A stretch of 64,000 nt of DNA from Daphnia carinata (lineage: Eukaryota; Arthropoda; Branchiopoda; Diplostraca; Daphniidae), in contig NC_081338.1 in NCBI RefSeq assembly GCF_022539665.2, forward strand, positions 1,736,001 to 1,800,000. Reading direction: 5' to 3'. A model generated the notes under the pieces. It had not been told where the DNA came from. It ran no database searches and saw nothing but the letters and a program-made list of their open reading frames with translations. Each line of letters begins with the position of its first letter. Positions within the stretch are counted from its first letter, which is position 1. Shown here piece after piece: positions 11,129-20,900 of this stretch. The translations under genes and the position numbers were made by a program.

Positions 11129-12363
11129 TGATGCTGAGGGGGACCCGGAATATTAGGCCTACTGGCCTTATACTTGGGACAATTGTTCGATTTATGGCCA
11201 ATCTCACGGCAAGAATAGCAAATTGGAGGCTGTGCTTGTTCCAACATATACCGTTGAAATTTACGGCATTCCGATTGTGTGTGACCCCGAAACCCACAAT
11301 AGTTGCAAGTTATTACATTCTCAAAAGGCCCATTGTTCGGATTATGACCAGATCTTGGCGAAGATGGCATATAATTTGTAGGCCTATTTTGGTTCTTATC
11401 TCCTTGATACGGGTGGGTGTTACTCTTGGGGAAAGGTGGAGGGTTTGTCTTCCAGTTCCTTTCCCTATTGCCGTTGCCTGTTTGAAATGATACCCTTTTT
11501 TTATATGGGGCACCCGCCGAAGAAGAAACACTATCCTTCTTATTAATTTGGAGTTGTTTGACCGCCTGACTGAGCTCGCGCAGCGCATCTTTAATTTCAT
11601 CCTTCTCCGATTTCGGAGTGTCTACAATCTTGTTCCCTTGACGTATATTTGCGACGGCCTGATTGACTATTGCTCTCTGATCGATTAACATCTGCTTAAT
11701 CTCATGCAATTCTGTATTTTCTGCACCTTTCGACTCGTCGATCGCCCTAACAAACTCATGTTTTTCACGGTCAGATTCGAGTGCTTCCAAGCGAACAGCA
11801 TAAACGCGTGTCGCTGCAACCAGTGCGTTAAAGTCGCCAAATTCTTTGTACTTAACTTTCGCCTGTAACTTGGAATCCAAACCTTCGATAAATTTCTGCA
11901 TGAGAATAATTGAAAAGGAACGCTCGATATGGCCTACAGGATACGCTTTTTTAAAGATTTCCTGAAGACGATGAGCATAATCAATTATTTTTTCTCCCGG
12001 TTTCCGTTTAGCCTTGTTAAATTTCTTAATATACAAGTCAACGTTTTCGTCCCCGTGAAAGTGATCAAGTAAAGCTTCTTTAATAGACGTATAGTCATGA
12101 GGATGATCTTTGACAATATTTTGCACTACGGAAAAAGCCTTATCCGTCATTTTTGCTCGCAACATCTGAGTAACCTTCTCCTCTGACCATCCTGACCCCT
12201 CAACTACGCTTTCAAAGGATTCGATCCAGGAATCAAAACGAGAAATTGGACTCCCTGAAAAAGAAGGAAGCATTTGTAAGCGCGCGAAGGTATGTTGGGT
12301 AGTCTGAAGATCGTTCAAGTCGTTGACCGTGGCTGCCCGTGATGGGGATGAAGAACTAGCCAT
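11116..12363 (-). CDS. gag: gypsy-A gag
   Basis: The start is chosen at ATG 12363 (MASSSSPS), which lies directly after the end of the upstream ORF at 12387 and just ahead of the retrotransposon gag core (FxGSPISRFDSWIESFE). The C-terminal third has two canonical CCHC knuckles, CNYCGFRGHTQSEC and CYSCREIGHKSNNC. The same frame is open much further upstream, to 13182, but that extension is low-complexity (Gln, Thr, Asn, His, Ser) and overlaps the protein-like upstream ORF in another frame. I therefore treat the extension as possibly non-coding. The protein forms the particle and binds RNA. Confidence 0.8.
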   Translation of the reverse strand: MASSSSPSRAATVNDLNDLQTTQHTFARLQMLPSFSGSPISRFDSWIESFESVVEGSGWSEEKVTQMLRAKMTDKAFSVVQNIVKDHPHDYTSIKEALLDHFHGDENVDLYIKKFNKAKRKPGEKIIDYAHRLQEIFKKAYPVGHIERSFSIILMQKFIEGLDSKLQAKVKYKEFGDFNALVAATRVYAVRLEALESDREKHEFVRAIDESKGAENTELHEIKQMLIDQRAIVNQAVANIRQGNKIVDTPKSEKDEIKDALRELSQAVKQLQINKKDSVSSSAGAPYKKRVSFQTGNGNRERNWKTNPPPFPKSNTHPYQGDKNQNRPTNYMPSSPRSGHNPNNGPFENVITCNYCGFRGHTQSECRKFQRYMLEQAQPPICYSCREIGHKSNNCPKYKASRPNIPGPPQHQGNQ

Positions 12364-12386
12364 GTTTGGATTAAATGAAGGGAAAT

Positions 12387-13429
12387 TTATTGTTCTTCGT
12401 TGTGGATTCGGAGGGAGTTCTGGAATGCCACTCGAAATTGCCTGATGCCCTCTGGTATCTCTTCCGGTCGTCTGGAGGGTTGGATGTGAGGAACGATTCG
12501 ATTGATTGATCGTCTGCAACGTTGGCGTCTGCTGTGTGTCCGCCGTTCTTGCGAGGTTGTTTCCGACAGCGGCGATGTGTGTTGGGCCGGTGTGGCTTGT
12601 AGTTGGGTAATGTTCGTTTGTATGCACAACAGCGCTTGTTTCAATCGTATTTCCGTTTGTGTGATTAGTGGTTTGATGTTGTTGGCCTCCTGTGCGTTGA
12701 CTGGGTTGTTGGCTTCCGGAAAATTGTTCAGTTTGTCCAAGAGAAGTTGAATTTCTGGTTGCAGCACCTCCAAATTGTTGATTAAGTTTAGTTTTTCCAG
12801 GTACGACGCTAGGTTGTTCACTTCCTTCAAGAATGCTCGTTGTGATGCCAGTAAGATTTCTTCCAGATGGATTGATATGTCGCTCACTACGGTGATTATC
12901 TCCACGTATCTGCCGTCCTCGTCGGTGGTTTCGATATCTTTTCTCGGAACGAACCCGAAAATTCTTCCCGCTCTCGTTGGTGTGATCTTTTGCAGATCGA
13001 TGAGATTGTAGATTTGACCGTGTAGACAAGTCAAAACCTGTCTCGCGTGCCGGGTGAAAATCCCCTTGAGCTCCGTCACAACCTCCCCTGTCTGCTTCTT
13101 CGTCTTCTTCGGTATCGGTCCACTGACTTCCACTTCCAGAATGGATGTCAGGTACTTCAGGAGAATCCTCGGTTGTTTCCAATTCGTCTGCGTTGGCTGT
13201 TCCACGTGGTAATTCCTCTGGACGTCGAGCATCAACTGGACAAGGTGATCCCAGATTTTCGGGTCGCTTGACTGAAAATCCTTCTCTCTCTCTCCTTGAG
13301 GCTTTGGAGGGTTAGTAATAGGAACGGCAGCTGGCTTTTCGGTGACTGAAAGATGTTGTTTTCGTTCTTTTTGACTTCTTGCATAAGATGCTTGAGACTC
13401 ACGTTGAGCTGTTCTTCCATTGGCTGTAT
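12387..13429 (-). CDS. gypsy-A extra ORF upstream of gag, unknown
   Basis: An open frame of about 347 codons precedes gag and ends at 12387, 24 bases before the gag ATG. Its true start is lost or uncertain because the first codons now come from the inserted gypsy-B LTR. A different frame offers an ATG at 13416 with helical, protein-like residues, so a small shift near the start is possible. The body is rich in Leu, Ile and charged residues and looks helical, with no transmembrane segment and no zinc finger. I do not recognise it. Extra ORFs ahead of gag are not usual in gypsy elements. Confidence 0.55.
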
Positions 13430-13815
13430 TGTCACACTGGACTTTACTTAATGAATTGTATTGAATTAAAAGGGGAAAATACAATGCATAACAGAAAGGA
13501 GGAATAACTACACTTTACTTGACTGAAATACAGGAACGTGAAGAGAACTTACTTGAGAACTTGAGTAGGACTTAAGATCTATCAGGAACTAACAAGAACT
13601 AACTTAGGGTAAAAAATGTATGGGCTTTTATACCCTCGTGAAGGATATACGCCCTATCTCTAGGGTTGAACGAATTCTAGGGAATGCCACATTTTACTAA
13701 TTATTGGCGTGTCGTAGCGCCTCTTTTCAAGGGAAACTGTGCTGCAAACAATTAAATGTTGGCTGACGCCCCTTTCCAGAAATGGCAATCACAATGCTAT
13801 CTTTCCCTCGCGACA
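13430..13815 (-). repeat. gypsy-B 3' LTR (386 bp)
   Basis: Shares both termini and about 180 bp of sequence with the 5' LTR. It contains a minus-strand TATAAAAG box at 13632-13625. The 203 bp that are missing from the 5' copy correspond roughly to 13501-13703, so the TATA box is present only here. Confidence 0.88.
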
Positions 13816-13829
13816 GGTCCCCCTTCTTC
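13816..13829 (-). promoter_or_regulatory. gypsy-B polypurine tract
   Basis: Minus-strand purine run AAGAAGGGGGA followed by CC lies immediately upstream of the 3' LTR. This is the position and composition of the plus-strand primer of LTR retroelements, and it is what assigns this LTR to gypsy-B rather than to gypsy-A. Confidence 0.8.
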
Positions 13830-13967
13830 AAGACAGGCGACCCGACTGTACTAACAATCATTAAAAAGGTAAACACGGGCATGAACAAAATATTAGGAAA
13901 AGATACCCGTAATTTTCAAAATAACCCCAAGGCTAATAGAGAGTGAGTAACTATAGTAATAAAAAAG

Positions 13968-14160
13968 CATACGATAGAGCGAGGTCGCTTTAGTACGGTG
14001 AAGGGACAACTACAGTAAAGGTCAATCGTACAAAAGCGCGCGGTCGCATTATAGAGGTGAAGGGACAACTATAGTAGAAGACAGGCATACGGTAAAGCGT
14101 GGTCGCTTTGGAGAGGTAGAAGAACGACTACAATAGAAGTCAAGCATACAATGAAATGTG
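13968..14160. repeat. Three tandem ~60-bp repeats in gypsy-B 3' region
   Basis: Units start at about 13968, 14026 and 14086, with a partial fourth from 14145. Each carries AGCG-GGTCGC followed by GGTGAAGGGACAACTA or a close variant, then AGTARARGWCA. Divergence between units is moderate. They lie between the 3' LTR and the antisense gene. Position and organisation resemble the repeated enhancer or insulator blocks of retroviral elements; that role is inferred. Confidence 0.75.
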
Positions 14161-14220
14161 CTTTTATCGAAAAGGAATTTTCTAGCACTACAAACGTAAT
14201 AAAGACGACTATAATTAGCA

Positions 14221-14242
14221 TTTCACACCTAAAGGTGTGAAA
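14221..14242. other. Perfect 9-bp hairpin upstream of the antisense gene
   Basis: TTTCACACC and GGTGTGAAA are exact complements separated by TAAA. The hairpin stands between the tandem repeats and the + strand antisense gene (ATG 14327). It could be a binding site or RNA structure; no function is shown by sequence alone. Confidence 0.5.
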
Positions 14243-14326
14243 AAAGGTAAACTACGACGTTATGATGCATAAGAAATTCAACTGCTGCCTTCCGTCTTTA
14301 GTTCGTTTCTTGCTTTTGACAAAAAA

Positions 14327-14869
14327 ATGTTTACTCTTCAGTTTGTTCTTGAAAATCTGCGTTTTGTGGAATGTGCGCTTGTGAGTTTCGCGAGTGCGTT
14401 TTCCAGTTTTAGGAGCCCTTTCGTTCGCCTAAATCCGCACGACCGTGCGGAGTTTGTGGTGGTTTTAACGAAAATGATCAATGACAACGTTGATTTGGGC
14501 TCTCCCTTGGTCGTTGATGCTCCATGGATCAACGATTATTACTACAGGTAAGTACTTCTTCTTTGATTGGTTTTTTAGTTCCACACTGACGTTTCTCTCC
14601 TCTTTTTTAGCACGTATCCTGGGTATGCCAAATACCGGGATTACTTTTGCCATCTTCATGCGCGTCTCCTTTGGTGGTTTGAGTCCAATCAGGACATCTA
14701 CCATCCCACGACCCGCCGCTCTGACTTTTACAGAGAGGTGACGCAAGCTGAGATGCAGGCCAGAGTAGATGCTCGGCTTGTTTGGCTTGAGGTTTTGAAC
14801 GCTCAAGCAGAGGATCATGAAGCTGAAACCAACAATTTTTTGGATTATTCCGTTAACCGAGGAGCATGA
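14327..14869 (+). CDS. Spliced antisense gene inside gypsy-B, 159 codons, unknown
   Basis: Exon 1 is 14327-14547 and exon 2 is 14611-14869, joined across a 63-bp intron with GTAAGT donor and a T-rich tract ending TTTTTTAG. The junction keeps frame (AG plus C makes Ser). The protein has 159 residues: a hydrophobic/aromatic N-terminal half, a Tyr- and Trp-rich centre (WWFE), and a Glu/Gln/Ala-rich helical C-terminal part. No family is recognised. An AATAAA signal at 14907-14912 follows the stop by about 40 bases. It runs opposite to the retroelement and lies between the envelope stop (14953) and the 3' LTR, so it is either a captured cellular gene or an antisense accessory gene of the element. 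Promoter unknown. Confidence 0.65.
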
Positions 14870-14952
14870 TTGTACATTTTTTGTTTTTTTTTTTTTGTTC
14901 TTTGACAATAAAATTTTTTCACTTTTAACACAGCAGTTATTTTTCTTGTTTA

Positions 14953-17900
14953 TCACGAATGATTTCCTTTTGAGAGATTTTCAGTCTCCATTTCATCCCT
15001 CCCGGGGTCTCCGGGTGGAGCGTCTTCACACTGTTCGTGAGCGATAAGACGCTTGTGTAACATGTAGAATTTAAGCACTAAGAACACTATTCCACATGTT
15101 AGGAAAATATTGAAAGCCACTAACTCGTAAGGGTAACGAGTAAGGTAAAATTCTTTTTGTTTTTCTTTTTCCAAAATTAAATTTTGAATTTGCTCTCCCG
15201 TCATTTCAGACGACAACGTTGCTTGAGCGTTGCGATGGAGCAGCTGACTGATTATGTCTACCGACGTATTGTTTTCTCGTGGAAGCTTGACGAAATTGTG
15301 CTTTTTTCCTTCGGTTTCTTGGACATCTTGTGCAAAGATTTTCACTGTTGGAAGCACAATTGCTTGTAGTTTTGGCGCTGTTACACTTCCTTCCATGCTG
15401 GCTGGGAATACCCATTCTTCTGTTCGAGCGGTGCATCCCAAAGGTACTTCAAACATTCCTACAGCTGGTAACGTTGTTGTTCTCAAAGGTGGCTGCTCCC
15501 CTCCCGCTGGACACGAAAACACAATCTCGTGCGGCTTTGTTGCGGAATAGACCCATTGATTGGATCCCATGTAAACCACTTCAGGTCCACGCCAGTCTGT
15601 GAATTTCTTTTTACACTGTGTGTTGATTCGGGCCGAATCGTTTAAGAAGACAGCCATTGCACACGACTTTCGGGTTGTTCTCTTGCTAATTCCGGTATGA
15701 AATTTACACAACGGTCTTCCTATTTTGCTGCAATCTTTAACATCTTCTTTGGATAGTTCCAGATACGTTTCGAGGTCGGCGGACACAGCAAGGTACTCTG
15801 GTAGATTTCCGAGCGAGACGCCATGTGTTCCGTTGTCTGTAGCTGCCGGAAGGTTGATTATTTCGAAAAGCTTGAACTGCTGGCTGTGATCGAAGATGGG
15901 AACATTTATGAAGAGGCGAAACGAGTTTTCCATGGCCGCCACCGTGACGGTTGATTCTCTGTAGGCGACCCAAAGCTCCTCGCTGGAGATAGACCATCCT
16001 CTTGGTAATTTCTCGTTTATTATTTTAATGACTTTGTTGAATCTTGCTGGCGAAACAATTTGTGGTGCCAAATGTCCGTTGGCCAACAGACTGAAGCCGA
16101 CGTCGAGACTATCGGCCAAATGTTGTAGCCACTGCAAGATCTGATTCATCGCTTCAAATGTTTCGTCCAGTTGGATGTAATATTCGAAGTGATTTAGTTC
16201 TAACTCTTCCATCTTCACCACTCTGTCCATGAGGTTTGTTGTCACATTGCTTAGCATGGAATACTGGCCTCGCAGTTCTCTGATGAGTTTTGCGTTTGTT
16301 CTGGATTCCCAAAGCGATTCATTTACAATTGTTGCTTGCTTATCGATGATGTGAATTACTTCTCTCTGATCTCGAGCAACAAGTTGTACTTGATTATTTA
16401 ATTCTTCTAAATCTTTCTGTGTTGAAACTCCAAACAGCCATTTCAGGATTGACCCTCCACCGTCGACAAGGCTTCGAGGACTTCTTTGGTTAGTATTCAA
16501 TGCTTTTCTGATGTTTGTCAATCGGTCTGCTACATTTTCCATTCCTCTTAGGATTGTTTCTGTTCTGCTAGCGATTCTTCTGGCTGCTATTTGTTGTGGC
16601 CGTGACCCTGTATTCTTCCACTTCTGTGCTACTTCCTGCTGCTGGGTTATCTTCTGCTTCAAGTATGCTGTTGCTGTATCAGCTACTCCCAAGTCAAGGT
16701 CTGTTACGATGGTCCATGATGATTCACTGAACGCCACATCAGTTTGTTGTTTGAAAATTGCATTTTCTCTCAGGATCAGCGAGTTAGTTGACAGCGGCCC
16801 AATCAGGAAAATGAGGAACGGCACCAATAGAGTTAAATATCTGGCCGGAGGTCTTCTGCTACGAGTGGGTCTTCTCGTTGAAGCTGGCGTGATTGGTTCT
16901 GGAGCGGGCGTGACCACGTCGTTTTCCTCGGTGCTTGATGACGGATTACTCTGCTCAATTGGTGCTTCTTCTGAGTCGGCCTGAGCTTGTGGATCAGTTG
17001 AAGCAGGTGTTTCTTGTGTTTCTGCTTCTAGATGATTCTCATCTTCTTTTTCTGCCGCTTCTTCGGTGATGCTAGGACCTGACACAGCTTCATGGAATGA
17101 TTTCATCCGAACCACGTGAACGATATCCGTTTTACCTCGGCCGGTTGCCGATATCACTTCATAGTTCACTGGAGTGGTTTGTCTTAACACTTTGAATGGT
17201 CCAAGCCAACGATGAAGAAGTTTTTCTGATTTTCCCACTTTACGCACAGGCTTGTAAATCAACACTAAATCTCCTTCTTTGAATGTCAGTTCTCTATGAC
17301 GTGCATCGTAAGTTTCTTTTTGCTTTTGCCGCACACTCTCCATTCTAATTTTCACTTTCTCTCTAGCTGCTGCTAAGTCGGCAATTAAACGATCTGCATA
17401 TCCCACTGCCGCTTCTTCTTCTTCCAACAACGGGTTTGGGTCTGCTTCCAACTCCAAGTCAATAGGAAGTCTTGGTTCACGTCCGTAGAGGAGGAAGAAT
17501 GGTGAGTACCCCGTAGACTCTTGTCTAGCCGTGTTGTATGCGAAGCACACGTACTGCAAGGTTTCATCCCAATCCCGTTGATCACTGCTGACGTACATTG
17601 ACAGCATTGCAGCCAATGTATGGTTCATTCTTTCCACTGCTCCATTTGCCTGGGGGTGGTAACTGGAAGTCGTCTTGTGGTTGGTGAGTAGTTTCTTGAC
17701 GACAGCTTGAGTTAGGTCGGCGATGAAGCACTTTCCCCGATCCGTGATGATTTGTTCTGGAGCCCCATGGCGTAGAAAGATTTGTTGAACGAAGAACTCT
17801 GCCACGTCATCTGCCTTTCCAGTGGGCATAGCTTTCAACTCTACCCATTTGGTCAGGTAATCTACTGCCACTATAATCATTCTGTTTCCTTTTGTGGAGA

Positions 17901-20900
17901 GCGGGAATGGCCCTAGAAGGTCCATTCCTACTTTTTGAAACGGTCTTTCCACTTTAATGCATTGTAGAAGTCCTGGAGGTTTGTCTGGGACTCCTTTTCT
18001 GCTCTGACAGTGTACGCAGCTCTGCACATGACGTACTATGTCTAGTGTCATCTTCGGCCAGTAGTAACGATCACTAATTTTTTGCAGAGTGCGACTGATT
18101 CCAAGGTGACCGGAAACGATGTCGTCATGGTAGGCGTATAGGATTCTTTCACGATACTCTACAGGTACGCACAATCTTCTATAACTTTTTCCATTCTTTA
18201 TAGTTTCTTTGTAGAGTTTGCCATCGTTGATCACGAAATTTTTCACTCTTGCTTTTCCACTTTGGATTTTTTGTATTAGCTGATTCCAATTACTGCAGGC
18301 TTTTTGTTTGTCTGCCAGGGACTCGTTTTCTTCTTCAGCGAGTGTTAGGTCATCAGTTAGTGCCCCTATGACGACACAGCGGTCGTCTTCTTGCTCCTCT
18401 GTCTTTGGTAATGGATTTCTTGAAAGACAATCTGCGTTGTCGTGCGTTTTTCCACTGCGGTATACGATCGTGATATCGTATTCTTGTAGCGACAAGCTCC
18501 AACGTGCTAAACGACCTGCTAGGTCTTTTTTGCTCATCAACCAACACAGTGCTTGATGATCTGTGACGACTTTCACTTTGCAGCCCCACACAAAACATCT
18601 AAACTTGGAGAGACACCACACTAATGCAAGACACTCTTTTTCAGTTATCGAATAGTTCACTTCCGATTTAGTCAGTAAACGGCTTGCGTATGCGATAGGA
18701 CGTTCTGCCTCATCAATACGCTGGGCTAGCACACCTCCAATCCCGTATCCGCAGGCGTCAGGAAAAATTTCCATTGGCAAGTCGTAGTTGGGATGGGCTA
18801 ACACTGGAGCTGAAGTAAGCGCTTTTTTCAGGGCAACGAAACTGTTTACCTGATCTTCTCCCCACGCAAACGAAATTTCTTTCTTCGTGAGTGACGTGAG
18901 TGGGCGAGCGATTGAAGCAAAACCTTGAATATGACGTCGATAGTACGAACATAGGCCCAAAAAACTTTGCACTCGTTTAACTTTGTTTGCTGTAGAATAG
19001 CCTTCACTAGGTGATGGGAAGTTCGAGACTGCCTCGAGCTTTTCAGGATCTGGTGCTACACCATCTTTTGAAATCACATGTCCCAACACTTTTAGAGTGT
19101 GCTCCAAGAATGAGCATTTTGACCACTTTAGTTTCAAACCAGCTTTCACAAGGCAACTCAGCACTAAGCGAAGACGTTCCAAGTGTTGTTGGAAAGTTGC
19201 TGAGTAAATTATGACGTCATCTAGGTAGATCAGGCATGTTGTCCAGCGAAGTCCAGCCAAAATAATGTCCATGGCTCTCTGAAAAGTGCCAGGGGCATTA
19301 GTTAGACCAAACGGAAGAGTGCGAAACTGGTACAATCCATCTGCAGTGATGAAAGCTGTCTTCGGTCTGTCACTGCTAACCACTGGAACCTGGTGGTATC
19401 CTGCTTGCAAATCCATGCTTGAAAAGAACGTCGCCCCTTCTAGGCGACTCAGTGTATCCGCTATGCGCGGTAAAGGATAGGAATCTTTAACTGTTACCGC
19501 ATTGAGCTTGCGATAGTCCACACAAAAACGCCAAGTTCCGTCTTTCTTCTTCACCAGAACCACTGGAGAAGACCAAGGGCTGTCAGACGGTTCAATTACT
19601 CCTCGACGTAGCATTCCTTCCACTTGATTTTGGATCACTGCTCTTTCTTTCCAAGCACTCTTGTAAGGGAGTTGATGTATTGGGGCAGTAGTTCCCGTGT
19701 TAATGTCGTGTTTGACTACTGCACAATATCCCAAATCATCTTCATTTAGTGCAAAACAATGAATAAATTGCTTGAGGACTTTTAATGTTTCCTCTTTTTC
19801 TTCTTTTGTTAGATCCTTTGCAATTCTTTCTTCTAGGTGCTCTAACAATTGGCTCTCATCTTGATTCAAATCTTGTTCCTCGACTGAGGTGTCGATTGCT
19901 AGGACTTCTTGGCTCGCTTCTGTCTCTTTTGCCTCAGGGTGTTCTTCTAACGTTCCTAAGGTCACTCCTTTTTCTAGCCAAACCGTTCTCGGAGACAAGT
20001 TAGCAACAGGAATTTTTTCTAAATCTTTTTGGACTAGTGCATGACCGGTCGATAGGCTATTGGTCGCTAACAATGACTCCGAGGGTGTCACAATGCAGGA
20101 ACCTTCCATCTTACTGGAAGCTGTTGTTGAAATCTGCTTAATTGAGTATGCTGGTATCTCTTGACGATCTCTTGTAACCAGCTTGTTGTCCTTGACCTCT
20201 TCTGTTTGAATAGCCGAAATTTCCGGAAGTGGTGACTTCCCTGTCGTAAACGACAGTTCCTGAGATTCATAGTCAATGTGAATGGCTTGAAACTGTTGTA
20301 GGAAATCATTTCCCAATAGTAGTTCAAAACCTGACATTGGCATGACTATCGCGTTTCCTTTGATAGTCTTGCCTTTGTGGGTTACTACAATATCAGCTGT
20401 ACTCTGTGGGGACAGAGTATGGCCGTTTACAAGACGTATTTTCGGTCCACTCCGGGGTTTTTCCACGAACCCCGTTTTTTTCAACAATTCAGGAGAAATC
20501 ACTGTGACTGCGGCTCCTGTATCAATTAAAGCTGTTGCAGTTTCTTTACCGCACTTCACTTTTTCTTTAATCAATCTCGCAGGGCTCAAATTCAAAATGT
20601 AGTCTTCTGAACCACCTTTGTTTTCTTTTGGCATCACCAGTTCTTGAACCACCGAGTTTACGGATGGGTTTTCTTTTGAGCTTGTTCCTGCCCCAGCGTC
20701 CTTTGCCGGGCCTTTGTAATTTTCTGATTCAGGATTTCTGAAACAGCTTCGGGCAATGTGCCCTGCTTTCTTGCAGTAAAAACACTGTGGTTTACCGCTT
20801 GTTGTGCGTCCCTTGGGTCTCAACGGCCCTTTAGGTTTCGCTTGCTCTTGACTGCTTTGCTTAAACAATTTTTCACAAGTTTCTTGAATGACTTCACGCA

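Larger units (their letters stand above)
7162..13429 (-). mobile_element. Ty3/gypsy retrotransposon A (5' end cut by gypsy-B)
   Basis: Minus-strand order is an extra ORF, gag with two zinc knuckles, then pol with protease, RT, RNase H and integrase. The 5' LTR is not adjacent: sequence immediately upstream of 13429 is the LTR of gypsy-B, so B has inserted in A's leader. Sequence right of 22134 would then be the displaced 5' side of A, but I could not match it to anything left of 7162, so A's own LTRs are undefined. A canonical -1 frameshift signal lies at the gag end. One frameshift occurs near the C terminus of pol. Confidence 0.85.

Noticed and set aside
13430..13484. Met at 13484 as start of the gypsy-A extra ORF
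   Set aside because: These codons belong to the LTR of gypsy-B, which was inserted later, so this cannot be the original start.
13430..13815. Assigning this LTR to gypsy-A as its 5' LTR
   Set aside because: A polypurine tract lies on its upstream (right) side and its partner LTR is at 21952-22134, so it is the 3' LTR of gypsy-B.
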